Below, piece by piece: positions 9,389 to 18,260 of a stretch of DNA of 64,000 nt. Every line of letters starts with the position of its first letter. Within the stretch, counting starts at the first letter, position 1. This stretch comes from Nocardioides mesophilus (GTDB lineage: Bacteria; Actinomycetota; Actinomycetes; Propionibacteriales; Nocardioidaceae), in NCBI RefSeq assembly GCF_014395785.1, contig NZ_CP060713.1, forward strand, positions 772,501 through 836,500, given 5' to 3'. A program made the position numbers and the translations under genes. Under the pieces are notes generated by a model, which worked only from the letters and a program-made list of their open reading frames with translations, was not told where the DNA came from and did not search any database.

Positions 9389-10120
9389 ATGGCCGACCAG
9401 CCCAAGCCTCCGTCCGTCGGCTCGGGCGCGCACGCGCTGCGTCCGATGCAGCGGTCGCGTCTCTACGAGCAGCTGGTGGAGCGTCTGCTGTCGCTGATCC
9501 ACGAGCTCGACCTGACCGCGGGCGACCGGCTCCCCCCCGAGCGCGAGCTCGCCTCCGGGCTCGGCGTCAGCCGGGCGTCGGTGCGTCAGGCGCTGGTCGT
9601 GCTCGAGGTGCAGGGACTCGTCGAGGTCCGGCACGGGGAGGGCGCGATCCTGCTCGAGACCCGTCCGGACTCGGCGGTGCTGTCAGCTGTCCAGGCGCAC
9701 ACCCGCCGGCTCCCCGAGATCATCGAGGCCCGCGAGGCGCTCGAGGTGAAGATCGCCCACCTGGCCGCGCTCCGGCGCACCGACGAGGACCTGAGACGGA
9801 TCGACAGTGCGCTGGAGGTCATGGCCCGCGACATCGCGGCCGGAGGTCGCGGCCTCGAGGGCGACGAGCTTTTCCACGGCTCGGTCACCTCGGCGGCGCG
9901 CTCCGGACTGCTGGCGGACCTGATGCTGGAGATCTCCGCCAAGATCCGGGAGACCCGGATCGAGTCGTTGTCGCAGCCGGCGCGCCCCGAGCAGTCGCTG
10001 GCCAGCCACCGCAAGATCGCCGAGGCCATTCGCGCCCAGGACCAGGAGGCGGCCGCCGACGCCATGGCGGAGCACATCCGCCTGGTGAGCGACGTCGCGC
10101 TGCTGCGTGAGACCTCCTGA
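9389..10120 (+). CDS. GntR-family regulator, FadR subfamily
   Basis: A 243-residue repressor. The winged helix occupies about residues 20-85 (LYEQLVERLLSLI, AGDRLPPERELASGLGVSRASVRQAL, GLVEVRHGEG). The all-helical FCD ligand domain follows (IIEAREALEVKIAHLA, DELFHGSVTSAA, SHRKIAEAIRAQD), with His and Asp residues that usually bind a metal and a small acid. ATG 9389 is chosen for the AGAGAGGAAA upstream. Divergent to the CoA-transferase operon and followed 24 bp later by the TauE/SafE gene. It probably controls both directions in response to an organic acid. Confidence 0.92.
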   Translation: MADQPKPPSVGSGAHALRPMQRSRLYEQLVERLLSLIHELDLTAGDRLPPERELASGLGVSRASVRQALVVLEVQGLVEVRHGEGAILLETRPDSAVLSAVQAHTRRLPEIIEAREALEVKIAHLAALRRTDEDLRRIDSALEVMARDIAAGGRGLEGDELFHGSVTSAARSGLLADLMLEISAKIRETRIESLSQPARPEQSLASHRKIAEAIRAQDQEAAADAMAEHIRLVSDVALLRETS

Positions 10121-10144
10121 CGCCCGCAGAGTCCGGCGCCCGCT

Positions 10145-10897
10145 GTGCCGCTTGACGAGTCGCTCTTCCTGTTCGTCATCGGGGTAGCCGCCGGCCTGTC
10201 CGGCAGCATCGCCGGACTGGCCTCGCTGTTCAGCTACCCGGCGCTGCTCAGCGTGGGGCTGCCGCCGGTGAGCGCCAACGTCACGAACACCGTCGCGCTG
10301 CTCGGCAGCGGCGTCGGCTCCGCACTGGGGTCGCGGCCCGAGCTGCACGGCCAGGGCCCCCGGCTTCGACGGCTCGGCGCGATCGCGGCCGTCGGTGGCG
10401 CCACCGGGGCCGGCCTGCTCCTGGTCACTCCGGGCGGCTCGTTCGCGCTGATGGTGCCGTGGCTGATCGGGCTCGCCTCGGCGATGATCCTGCTGCAGCC
10501 GCGCCCGCGGTTCCTGCAGACCCTGGCCCACGGCGGCGACAGCCGCGGGATGACCATCGGCGTCTTCGTCGTCACCGTGTACGGCGGCTACTTCGGCGCG
10601 GCCGCCGGTGTAATGATCCTGGCGCTGCTCGTGGCCGCCTCGGACGTCGGGCTGCCGGAGAGCAACGCCCTCAAGAACGTGCTGCTGATGCTGGCCAACG
10701 CGGTGGCCGCCGTGGGGTTCGCCCTGCTCGCAGACGTGGTCTGGGCCGCGGTGGTCCCGCTCGCCGTCGGTAGCCTCATCGGCGGCCGCGTCGGACCGGT
10801 CGTCGTACGCCACGGCTCCGCGCGCCTACTGCGCACCCTGATCGGCGTTGCCGGTATCGGCCTGGCGATCAAGCTCGGGATCGACGCGTACCTCTGA
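10145..10897 (+). CDS. TauE/SafE-family membrane exporter
   Basis: A 250-residue integral membrane protein with about seven to eight hydrophobic segments. It carries the TauE/SafE pattern GLSGSIAGLASLFSYPALL near the N terminus and GGYFGAAAGVMILALL at the start of the second half. The family moves sulfite, sulfonates or organic acids across the membrane. GTG 10145 lies 24 bp after the FadR-type gene and probably shares its transcript. The substrate is not known; the setting suggests a carboxylate or sulfo-compound. Confidence 0.85.
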   Translation: MPLDESLFLFVIGVAAGLSGSIAGLASLFSYPALLSVGLPPVSANVTNTVALLGSGVGSALGSRPELHGQGPRLRRLGAIAAVGGATGAGLLLVTPGGSFALMVPWLIGLASAMILLQPRPRFLQTLAHGGDSRGMTIGVFVVTVYGGYFGAAAGVMILALLVAASDVGLPESNALKNVLLMLANAVAAVGFALLADVVWAAVVPLAVGSLIGGRVGPVVVRHGSARLLRTLIGVAGIGLAIKLGIDAYL

Positions 10898-10908
10898 CCT
10901 GGGAGGTT

Positions 10909-11571
10909 TCAGCAGCCGAGAACGTCGGCGAGCTCGTCGAGATCGCTCACCTCGTGCGTCGGCGTCGGCCCGTCCGGGTCGAGGCGGTGGCCGGAGCGCC
11001 GCAGGCGCACGACGTCGATACCGGCCTCGAGTGACCCGCGCACGTCTCGTGCCGAGGTCGCCACGTGCACGAGCCCGCCGCCGCACGCGTCCCGGGCGCG
11101 CTCGTAGATCCTGGGGTCGGGCTTGTAGACGCCGAGCCGCTCGGAGGTGAGCAGGAGCTCCGGGGCGAAGAGTGCGGCCGCCCGGGTGCGGACCACGAGA
11201 GCGTCGTCGACGTTCGACAGGATGCCCACGCGCCGACCCGCGCTGATGCGGCGCAGTCCGGCCGCGACATCGGGCCAGAGCGGCCAGTCCGCCTGGGACT
11301 CGAGCAGGACGGCGACGTCGGTTGCGACGTCGCCGTCCAGCTCCAGCTCGCCGTAGGCACGATCGAGTGCCTGCTCGGCGAGTGCCGCGTAGGGCACCCA
11401 GGCGGTGGTGGCTGCCTGGGCCGCCTTGTTGAGCCGGTCCCACGTGTCGTAGACCTGCTCGCCGGTGGCCGACCAGGAACGGCTGGCCGCCCACGCGCCG
11501 AACACCCTCGACCCGCCGGCGCGCGAGTCGGTCAGGGCGCTGAACAGGTCGAAGGTGATGACGCTCGGCAC
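10909..11571 (-). CDS. HAD-superfamily hydrolase (haloacid dehalogenase type)
   Basis: A 220-residue HAD protein. Motif I is FDLFSALTDS with the nucleophile Asp at residue 8, motif II ILSNVDD, motif III GVYKPDPRIYE with the Lys, and a motif IV-like SARDVRGS. The second Asp of DxD phosphatases is replaced, as in 2-haloacid dehalogenases, so dehalogenase or a small-molecule phosphatase are both open. The GTG at 11571 has GCAGGAGG upstream. It starts 26 bp after the TRAP large-permease stop, so it is likely the last gene of that operon. Confidence 0.82.
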   Translation of the reverse strand: MPSVITFDLFSALTDSRAGGSRVFGAWAASRSWSATGEQVYDTWDRLNKAAQAATTAWVPYAALAEQALDRAYGELELDGDVATDVAVLLESQADWPLWPDVAAGLRRISAGRRVGILSNVDDALVVRTRAAALFAPELLLTSERLGVYKPDPRIYERARDACGGGLVHVATSARDVRGSLEAGIDVVRLRRSGHRLDPDGPTPTHEVSDLDELADVLGC

Positions 11572-11596
11572 GGGTGGGCCTCCTGCTCGGAACCGG

Positions 11597-12985
11597 CTAG
11601 TACAAGAGACCCGGGATGAACGTGACGATCCAGGGGAACACCGAGAACAGCACGATCGACGCGCTGAGCACGAAGATGTACGGCAACGCCCCCATCAGGA
11701 TGTCCTTCAACGGGATGTGCGGCACGACACCTTGCAGGACGTAGAGGTTGAGCCCCACCGGCGGCGTGATCAGGCCGATCTCCATGTTGATCGTCATGAT
11801 GATGCCGAACCAGATCGGGTCGAACCCGAGCCCGACGATCAGGGGATAGAGGATCGGGGTGACCATCACGATGATGGAGACCGGCGGAAGGAAGCAGCCC
11901 ATCACCAGCAGCACGATGTTGATGATCACCATGATGATCCACTTGTTCATGTCCAGCTCGGTGACGATGCCCGCGAGCTCCTGCGGCACCCGCAGGAAGC
12001 TCAGCACCGTCGCGATCACCGCCGAGAACGCCACGATCATCAGGATCATCGTGCTCTGGTTGGTGGTCTCCAGCAGGACCTTCACGAACTGGCGGCTGCC
12101 GAGCCCGCGGTAGGCGACTCCGATCAGCAGCAGCACGAGCACGACGCCGACGGCGGCCGCCTCGCTCGGAGTGGCGATGCCGGCGTACAGCACGCCGAGG
12201 ACGGCCACGATGAGCACCAGGAACGGCAGCACCTTGACCAGCGAGCGCGTCCGGTCCGACCAGGAGAACTCGGGCGCCTGGTAGTCGGTGCCGGCGGCGC
12301 CACCGGGGGCTGTCTCCAGGCCGGGACCTCCCGCCAGGACCGAGACCCGCTCCCGCTCCGCGTTGCGCGCGAGCCGCTTCTCCTCGATCGCCGTGCCGAA
12401 GTAGATCCAGACGCAGAACAGGATCGTGACCACGATGCCGGGCAGGATGCCGGCCGCGAACAGCTGACCGATCGACTCCTCGGAAGCGATGCCGTAGAGG
12501 ATCAGCGTCACGCTGGGCGGGATCAGGATGCCCAGCGTTCCACCGGCGGCCACGGCCCCGGTCGCGATCCGCACCGGAACGCCGCGCTGCTCCATCTCCG
12601 GGACCGCGACGTGCCCGATCGCAGCCGCGGTGGCGGCGCTCGACCCGGTCAGCGCCGCGAAGATGGACGACGCCAGCACGCTGCTCATCGCCAGGCCGCC
12701 GCGGATCTTCGACAGCCAGGCCTCGCCGGCCTCGAAGAGGTGCTTGCTCACCGTCGAGCCGCCGAAGAGGTTGCCCATCAGCACGAACAACGGGATGGCG
12801 AGCAGCCCGAAGTCGTTGGTGGCGTCGAAGATGAACTTGGCGAACAGGTCGAACTGGGACGGCCCGAGGAACAGCAGGATGGAGATGATCGAGGTCAGGC
12901 CCAGCGCGAAGGCGATCGGCATGCCGATCAGGAAGCACACGAGGGCGATCACCGCGATGATGGCCCCTTGAAGGAGCGGGTCCAT
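11597..12985 (-). CDS. dctM: TRAP transporter large permease, DctM type
   Basis: A 462-residue membrane protein of the TRAP 12-14 TM subunit family. It has PLFVLMGNLFGGSTV, GSSAATAAAIGHVAVPEM, GGTLGILIPPSV and GLITPPVGLNLYVLQG, all typical of the sodium-driven translocator. ATG 12985 starts one base after the small-permease stop; an in-frame start at 13021 would only extend it into that gene. The substrate is set by the binding protein, here unknown but likely a carboxylate. Confidence 0.95.
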   Translation of the reverse strand: MDPLLQGAIIAVIALVCFLIGMPIAFALGLTSIISILLFLGPSQFDLFAKFIFDATNDFGLLAIPLFVLMGNLFGGSTVSKHLFEAGEAWLSKIRGGLAMSSVLASSIFAALTGSSAATAAAIGHVAVPEMEQRGVPVRIATGAVAAGGTLGILIPPSVTLILYGIASEESIGQLFAAGILPGIVVTILFCVWIYFGTAIEEKRLARNAERERVSVLAGGPGLETAPGGAAGTDYQAPEFSWSDRTRSLVKVLPFLVLIVAVLGVLYAGIATPSEAAAVGVVLVLLLIGVAYRGLGSRQFVKVLLETTNQSTMILMIVAFSAVIATVLSFLRVPQELAGIVTELDMNKWIIMVIINIVLLVMGCFLPPVSIIVMVTPILYPLIVGLGFDPIWFGIIMTINMEIGLITPPVGLNLYVLQGVVPHIPLKDILMGALPYIFVLSASIVLFSVFPWIVTFIPGLLY

Positions 12986-12986
12986 G

Positions 12987-13637
12987 TCAGATGCTCCGCT
13001 CTCTGGAGTCCGGTCCGACACCCGCCCGGTGGGCGGGCTCGGCGTGGTGCGCGGTCGGTTCGTCCTCGAAGACCTCGGTCGCGCTCAGCTCAGGGTTCTG
13101 CTGCTTGAGGAGAGCGATCTCATCCTCGGGGAGCTTGCCCAACAGTCCCAGGACGCCCTCGATGACGAAGGCGATGTACTGACAAGCGATGAGCAGCATG
13201 CCGAGCGGCAGGATGGCGTAGACGATGGACAACGGAGCCGCCCAGACCGTCGAGCTGGTCCAGCCGCTCTCGGTCGCCTCCCACCACATCGTGGTGGCGG
13301 TCCACAGGACCACCAGGACCACCACCAGTGACAGGACCGACGCCACCACCCGCATGAGCAGCTGGGGCCGCGCCGGCAGCGCCTCGACCATCAGGTCCAC
13401 CCCCACGTGGGCGTGGTGCTTGAGGCCGTAGGCGCCGCCGACGAACGTGACGAACAGCAGCAGGTAGACGCTGAGCTCGGTCTGCCAGATGGTCGGGTGC
13501 CCCAGGAAGTACCGGGACGCCACACCGTGCATGGTCGCGAACGTCGCACCCAGGAGGGCGATCCCGCTGAGGTAGCCCGACGCTTCCGAGGTGAGGTTCG
13601 CCCACCTGAACGTCAGGATGTACTTGAGCGTGGTCAT
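12987..13637 (-). CDS. dctQ: TRAP transporter small permease, DctQ type
   Basis: A 216-residue protein with four membrane segments over the first about 170 residues (YLSGIALLGATFATMHGV, SVYLLLFVTFVGGAYGL, LLMRVVASVLSLVVVLVV, IVYAILPLGMLLIACQYI). A charged cytoplasmic tail longer than usual ends in GPDSRERSI. It is the 4-TM partner of DctM. Its start overlaps the binding-protein stop as ATGA (13634-13637), so the three TRAP genes are coupled. Confidence 0.92.
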   Translation of the reverse strand: MTTLKYILTFRWANLTSEASGYLSGIALLGATFATMHGVASRYFLGHPTIWQTELSVYLLLFVTFVGGAYGLKHHAHVGVDLMVEALPARPQLLMRVVASVLSLVVVLVVLWTATTMWWEATESGWTSSTVWAAPLSIVYAILPLGMLLIACQYIAFVIEGVLGLLGKLPEDEIALLKQQNPELSATEVFEDEPTAHHAEPAHRAGVGPDSRERSI

Positions 13638-14704
13638 GAGGCAGACGCGTCCACGTCCTTGGCCAGGTCGAGAAGCTCCTGGCCACCGTCAACCGACGAG
13701 GCGAACTTGTCCCACTGCTTCTCGGCGAGGGTCTCCCACTCTCCGAACGCGGCGTCGTCCATCTGCACGACCTCGACACCCGCGTCCGAGAACACCTTCT
13801 CGACGCGCGCGTCGTCCTCCTCCGAGGCGGTGTAGGCGAAGTCCTGGAGCTCCTCGCCGACGGCCATCACGGCATCCTGCTGCTCGCTGCAGAGCTTGTC
13901 GTAGGACTCGTTGCTGATGATCAGCGGCTCGAACATGAACCAGAAGGTGTTCTGGCTCGGCGAGGTGAAGGAGTCGACCTGCTCCTGGAGGTTGTAGGAG
14001 GCGAACGAGCCGGTGGAGGTCACCGCCGCGTCGAGCACACCGGTCTGCATCGCGGTGTAGATCTCGCTCGAGGGCAGGCTGGTGATGCCGGCGCCCGCGT
14101 CCTTGAGCATCTGCTCGACGTACGTGCCGGCGGCGCGCATCGTCATGCCGGAGCGGACGTCGTCGGGAGCCACGATCGGGTCGCCCTTGACGCCGACGGC
14201 GCCGGCGTTCCAGATCCAGACGACCGGCTTGGAGCCGTTCTCGTCCATGATCTCCTCGACCCGCTTGCCGATCTCGGCGTCCTTCCAGGCCTGCGCCTGC
14301 GCGTGGCTGCGCACCAGGGCCGGCATCAGGGTGATGCTGAACTCGGGGACGCGGCCCGAGGCGTAGTCGAGCGGGAAGACCGACATGTCGATCGCACCCT
14401 GCTGCATCACGTCGTACTGCTCGGTGGAGTCGGCGAGCGAGCTGTTCGGGTAGATCTGCACCTTCAGCGAGCCGTCGGTCTTCTCCTCGACGGCGTCGGC
14501 GAACTTCTGGGCGACCAGCGACCGGAAGTCGCCGTCCTCCCCGGATGCCTCGGGCCACTGGTGGGACAGACGCAGCGTCACGTCCTTGCACTCACCGGAG
14601 CCCGAGGCCGCGGCGGAGTCGTCGCTGCCGCCTCCGCAGGCGGTGACGGCGAGGAGGGGCAGCACCGCGGCGGCCAGGACGGGCAGGTAACGGGGGCGGA
14701 TCAT
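13634..14704 (-). CDS. dctP: TRAP transporter solute-binding lipoprotein, DctP type
   Basis: A 356-residue binding protein of the DctP/family 7 class. The start at 14704 has AGAGGAG upstream and gives a lipoprotein signal (MIRPRYLPVLAAAV) with the lipobox VTAC at Cys23. Mature features are LRLSHQWPEASG, LKVQIYPNSSLAD, MQQGAIDM and IWNAGAVGVKG, as in carboxylate-binding TRAP receptors. It is anchored outside the membrane and hands substrate to DctM/Q. First gene of the operon; the leader of about 270 bp before it carries no clear ORF. Confidence 0.95.
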   Translation of the reverse strand: MIRPRYLPVLAAAVLPLLAVTACGGGSDDSAAASGSGECKDVTLRLSHQWPEASGEDGDFRSLVAQKFADAVEEKTDGSLKVQIYPNSSLADSTEQYDVMQQGAIDMSVFPLDYASGRVPEFSITLMPALVRSHAQAQAWKDAEIGKRVEEIMDENGSKPVVWIWNAGAVGVKGDPIVAPDDVRSGMTMRAAGTYVEQMLKDAGAGITSLPSSEIYTAMQTGVLDAAVTSTGSFASYNLQEQVDSFTSPSQNTFWFMFEPLIISNESYDKLCSEQQDAVMAVGEELQDFAYTASEEDDARVEKVFSDAGVEVVQMDDAAFGEWETLAEKQWDKFASSVDGGQELLDLAKDVDASAS

Positions 14705-14978
14705 CGTCGGGATCTCCTCTAACGGACGGCGCGGCAGCTCGAGTAAAGCTGGCACGGTGGCAGATTGGCTCATCCACTGGACCAGAGTGTGACGGGAGGC
14801 ACAGACGCCCGTCAAGTGCGACTTGTCCACGTCCCGCCAGGAGTACCAGAGGAGGAAGTCACCAGACCGGCTGCCCGCCGAGCTCGTCGACCAGCGGGCC
14901 CATCGCCGCGACGTGCGGGAGCTTGTCGACCCGGCTGGTGTAGACCGGGGCGCGCCGGGGTCGCGTCGTGCGACCGGG

Positions 14979-15452
14979 TCAGTCGCTCACCACCACGTAC
15001 GACGCGGCGGTGGCCGACACGGTTGCTGCCCGGTCGACGCCGGGCACTGTGAGGGGCAGGTCCAGCGGCGCCGCCACCCGGACGACGACCCGCTCGGTGG
15101 TGGCGTCGACCTGCCAGCGCAGCCCCGGGTACGTCGTCGCTGCCCCGGTCGCGCGGACGTAGTCGGCCACGTAGGCCCGTGCGAGCGCCGGGTCGATGCG
15201 GGCGCGCTCCCCCAGGCCGCCCTCGTAGACCTGCTGCCCCTGGATGCCGTCCGCCGCGGCGAGCGCGGCCGCGTCCGCCAGGTTGTCCAGGCCCTGCCGG
15301 CGCAGGTACGCGGCCGAGGCGTCCACCGCCACGGCGACCACCAGCAGCGCCACGACGAAGAAGCCCACGATCATCACCGTCGTCTGGCCGGTCTCGTCCC
15401 CGGGCCCCGGGGTCGCCGCTCCCTTGAGTGGGAGGGTCCGGGGGCGGGTCAC
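14979..15452 (-). CDS. TadG-like pilus-assembly membrane protein
   Basis: A 157-residue protein with a short cytoplasmic lead, a single membrane helix (VMIVGFFVVALLVVAVAVDASAA), then the Tad-domain pattern YLRRQGLDNLADAAALAAADG. This pattern is found in TadG-type and other putative Flp pilus proteins. The GTG at 15452 overlaps the previous gene's stop. It is the last gene of the tad cluster. The family is thought to help anchor or assemble Flp pili at the membrane. Confidence 0.8.
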   Translation of the reverse strand: MTRPRTLPLKGAATPGPGDETGQTTVMIVGFFVVALLVVAVAVDASAAYLRRQGLDNLADAAALAAADGIQGQQVYEGGLGERARIDPALARAYVADYVRATGAATTYPGLRWQVDATTERVVVRVAAPLDLPLTVPGVDRAATVSATAASYVVVSD

Positions 15453-15877
15453 GACCGGTCCTCCCGGAAGCTTCCGTAGGGCACCGTGTGCTCCGCATGC
15501 ACCCGGATGCTCGGCGCCTGCCGGCCGAGCGCGTCGGGCAGGAACGGCAGCGGCACCTGGTAGCTGACCTGCACCTCGACCACGGACCCCGGGACCAGGC
15601 AGGCCGGCCGGCAGCCGATCACCACCGCGCCGCCGTCGACGCCCTGGTCCGACATCGCGACGGCCGCGGCGGCGCGGGCACGCTGCTGCGCCTCGGCCGG
15701 ATCGGCGGCGAGCACGAACGCCCGCCCCGCGGCCCGGGCGGCGGCCGTCGAGGCGAACGCCGCGCGCTGCACCTCGAACACCCCCACGACGACGTACACG
15801 AGCGGGACCAGCAGCAGGATCGCCAGCCAGGTCACCTCCACCAGCGCGCTGCCGGCCTCGCCACGGCGGCCGCTCAC
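15449..15877 (-). CDS. TadE-like minor pseudopilin
   Basis: A 142-residue protein starting VSGRRGEAGSALVEVTWLAILLLVPLVYVVVGVF. The prepilin-like GSALVE sequence and following hydrophobic helix fit TadE proteins, where a Glu five residues into the processed helix is usual. The periplasmic part has two cysteines (VIGCRPACLVPG). GTG 15877 overlaps the upstream gene as GTGA; the longer frame to 15937 would overlap that gene by 64 bp and is unlikely. Confidence 0.78.
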   Translation of the reverse strand: MSGRRGEAGSALVEVTWLAILLLVPLVYVVVGVFEVQRAAFASTAAARAAGRAFVLAADPAEAQQRARAAAAVAMSDQGVDGGAVVIGCRPACLVPGSVVEVQVSYQVPLPFLPDALGRQAPSIRVHAEHTVPYGSFREDRS

Positions 15878-16269
15878 GGCACGACCACCTCCTCGACCGC
15901 GTGACCGGTGGCGACCAGCCGGACGCCGGGCCCCCACAGCCCCAGCGGCGGCACGACCGCGGTGACGCGGACCTCGACCCCGGGTGCTCCGGCCACGGTC
16001 GCCGGATGCGCGCTGACGTCGCGGGCGAACCGGGCGGCGAGGGCGGCGTCGATCTGCGCCCGGGTCCGCGCAACACCTGCGGCCAGCGGCCGGTCGGCAG
16101 TGGCGGCGTACCGCGCTCCTTCCGAGGCAGCCGCGGTCAGGGTGTTGCGCACGTGCAGCACCAGGCCGACCTGCAGGACGCCGAGGAACAGCGGCACCAG
16201 CACCACCAGGACGAGCACGAAGTCGACGACGGCGGCACCGCCCTCGTTGCGTCGGCCCGACCGGAGCAC
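15874..16269 (-). CDS. TadE-like pilus protein
   Basis: A 131-residue protein with the TadE signature GGAAVVDFVLVLVVLVPLFLGVLQVGLVLHVRNTLTAAASEGARYAA in outline: a prepilin-type cleavage region, a single helix, and the conserved SEGARYAA. The helix has Asp where most TadE proteins have Glu. It is preceded by the small Flp-like gene (3 bp gap) and coupled to the second TadE-like gene. Confidence 0.85.
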   Translation of the reverse strand: MLRSGRRNEGGAAVVDFVLVLVVLVPLFLGVLQVGLVLHVRNTLTAAASEGARYAATADRPLAAGVARTRAQIDAALAARFARDVSAHPATVAGAPGVEVRVTAVVPPLGLWGPGVRLVATGHAVEEVVVP

Positions 16270-16272
16270 GAC

Positions 16273-16455
16273 TCAGCCGCGGACCGAGTTGAGCGCGTCA
16301 CGCAGCATGCCGGTGAGCTCCGGGCCGGCCACCGCCCAGAGCGCCGCGACCAGGCCGGCCGACATGACCGTGATGAGCACCCAGCCGGGCACGTCGCCAC
16401 GCTCGCTGGACCGGTGCCGGACCGCCGGGGACGGTGAAGGGATCAGCTCGGACAT
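16273..16455 (-). CDS. small Flp-pilin-like membrane protein (60 aa)
   Basis: A 60-residue protein with a polar N-terminal part, then ERGDVPGWVLITVMSAGLVAALWAVAG as one membrane helix and a short amphipathic tail (GMLRDALNSVRG). Size, helix position and place between tadC and tadE match the small pilin or DUF4244-type proteins of actinobacterial tad loci. An AGGAAGG site lies eight bases before the ATG. It may be the major Flp pilin here, but no clear Flp cleavage motif is seen. Confidence 0.7.
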   Translation of the reverse strand: MSELIPSPSPAVRHRSSERGDVPGWVLITVMSAGLVAALWAVAGPELTGMLRDALNSVRG

Positions 16456-16478
16456 GGACTGCCTTCCTGTGGTGCGGT

Positions 16479-17414
16479 TCACGGGGTGACCAGGTTGAGC
16501 CCGACGACGCCGGGCCAGAACGCGAAGAGGACGGTGACCGGCAGGACGAGGAAGACGACCGGCACCATCATCAGCACCTCGCGCCGCGCTCCGGACTCGA
16601 TCAGGGCGCGGCGGCCGGCTTCTCGGGCATCGGCGGCCTGGGCGTGGAGGACCGCTGCCAAGGGCGTGCCCCGCTCGATGGCCACCGCCATCGCCTCGGC
16701 GAAGCGGGCGACCGCGGGCAGCCCGGACCTGGCCGCGAGCTCGTCGAGCGCCGCGGCCACCGGCGTGCCGGTGCGGATGTCGGCCAGCACCCGGCGCAGC
16801 TCGTCGGCCATCTCGCCGCGGCAGCGGGCGGCCACCCGGTCGATCGCGGCGACCGGACCCTCCCCGGCGCCGACGGCGAGGGCGAGCAGCTCGGCGACGG
16901 TCGGGAACTCCGTCATCAGCAACCGCTCCCGCGCCGTCGCCTTGACGCTGAGCCGGTTCTCCCGGAGCAGGATGCCGGTGACGAAACAGACGGCGCAGAG
17001 GATCAGCAGCGGCAGCGTCCGGTCCGGCGCCCGGAGCGCCACCACGATCGAGACACAGCCGGAGACGCCGAGTCCGACGAGTCCCCAGAGCACCTGCTCG
17101 ACCCGGAAGTCGTGGACGCTCAGCGGCAGGTTCGCTCGCTCTAGCCTGCGACGGATCGACGTGGAGCCGCCGAGCACGCGTTCCACGCCGGCCGCTGCGT
17201 CGCTGAGGAGCGGGGCGAACACGGCGTGGAAGGGGGACCGGTGACGGCGTGCCTGCGCCGTCCGGGACCGGGCGACCTGCGGCAGGTCGCGGATGTAGGG
17301 CAGCACCCGCACCGACAGATCGGGACGTCGTACGACGACCGCCCGGCTGAGCAGCAGCACCAGCCCCAGCCCGAACGCCGTGCCGAGGAGTGCACCTCCC
17401 GTCGTCGCGCTCAC
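16479..17414 (-). CDS. tadC: TadC-type inner-membrane pilus protein (T2SS-F family)
   Basis: A 311-residue GspF/TadC-like protein. It has an N-terminal membrane helix, a pair of helices in the middle (VLWGLVGLGVSGCVSIVVAL, LPLLILCAVCFVTGILL), then the T2SS-F cytoplasmic fold (FPTVAELLALAVGAGEGPVAAIDRVAARC, FAEAMAVAIERGTPLAAVLHAQ) and a C-terminal helix. With TadB it forms the platform through which CpaF drives pilus assembly. The GTG overlaps the tadB stop by 4 bp. Confidence 0.88.
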   Translation of the reverse strand: MSATTGGALLGTAFGLGLVLLLSRAVVVRRPDLSVRVLPYIRDLPQVARSRTAQARRHRSPFHAVFAPLLSDAAAGVERVLGGSTSIRRRLERANLPLSVHDFRVEQVLWGLVGLGVSGCVSIVVALRAPDRTLPLLILCAVCFVTGILLRENRLSVKATARERLLMTEFPTVAELLALAVGAGEGPVAAIDRVAARCRGEMADELRRVLADIRTGTPVAAALDELAARSGLPAVARFAEAMAVAIERGTPLAAVLHAQAADAREAGRRALIESGARREVLMMVPVVFLVLPVTVLFAFWPGVVGLNLVTP

Positions 17415-18259
17415 GCGGCGATCCTCCGCTCAAGCGGCAGCCGCCCGATCCGCACCATCAACCGGTAGGCGACCAGTGACAGTCCCCCGCCGACCCCCAG
17501 CACCACGGCGCCGGCGGTCGAGGCGTAGCGGGTGATCACGTCCCCTTGGAAGCTGAGCAGCAGCAGGACCATCCACGGCGCGGCGACCGCCAACCGGGCG
17601 CCGACCACCGTCCACGTCTGCCGGGACTCGAGCTCGGAACGGGTGCGAGCGTCGTCGCGCAGGTAGCCCGAGAGGTTGCGCAGCAGGGAGCCGAGCTCGC
17701 CGCCACCCACCTCCCGCGCGATCCGCAGGCCCTCGACGACGCGGTCCCCGACCGGATCGGCCAGCCGGTCCTTGAGGCGATCGAGGCACTCACCGAAACG
17801 ACCGGTCACCTGGTAGTCGGTGCCGAAGGCGATGAAGGCCTCACGCAACGGCTCGGGGCCGCGCTGCCCGAGCGCGATCAGCGCCTCCGGCAGCGACAGG
17901 CCCGCGCGAACCGCGGAGGCGAGGTTGTCCACCGCCTCCGGCCACACCTCGGCGAGCTCGCGCTGCCGTCGACGGGCCCGGCCGCCGACGACGGCCAGCG
18001 GCAGGTAGCCCGCCAGCAGCCCGAACGCGGCAGCCACGGTCGCCGTCCGCGAGACCACCTGGACAGCCAGGAAGGCGACGGCAGCGCTCACCGCACAGAC
18101 GGCGAGCAGCCCGCCGGTCGAGGTGCCGCTCAGGCCGGCGGCGTCGAGGGTGCGCCGGAGCCTGCCGGGTCCGCGCGCCGGGCGCAGGTCCGGCGAGGAG
18201 AGCGCCATCCAGACCAGCAACAGCCCGATCCCCACTCCGAGACCCACGACCAGGCCCAT
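17411..18259 (-). CDS. tadB: TadB-type inner-membrane pilus protein (T2SS-F family)
   Basis: A 282-residue protein with an N-terminal helix, a helical pair at about 50-95, the T2SS-F cytoplasmic domain (WPEAVDNLASAVRAGLSLPEALIALGQRG, ELGSLLRNLSGYLRDD) and two C-terminal helices. It partners TadC. The ATG is one base after the cpaF stop, so its expression depends on the cpaF transcript, which the inserted element now interrupts upstream. Confidence 0.88.
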   Translation of the reverse strand: MGLVVGLGVGIGLLLVWMALSSPDLRPARGPGRLRRTLDAAGLSGTSTGGLLAVCAVSAAVAFLAVQVVSRTATVAAAFGLLAGYLPLAVVGGRARRRQRELAEVWPEAVDNLASAVRAGLSLPEALIALGQRGPEPLREAFIAFGTDYQVTGRFGECLDRLKDRLADPVGDRVVEGLRIAREVGGGELGSLLRNLSGYLRDDARTRSELESRQTWTVVGARLAVAAPWMVLLLLSFQGDVITRYASTAGAVVLGVGGGLSLVAYRLMVRIGRLPLERRIAA

Positions 18260-18260
18260 C

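Noticed and set aside
14865-14985. Short minus-strand frame reading SRVDKLPHVAAMGPLVDELGGQPVW after the TadG-like stop
   Set aside because: Protein-like but only about 35 codons with no start; might be the tail of a lost gene, not enough to annotate.
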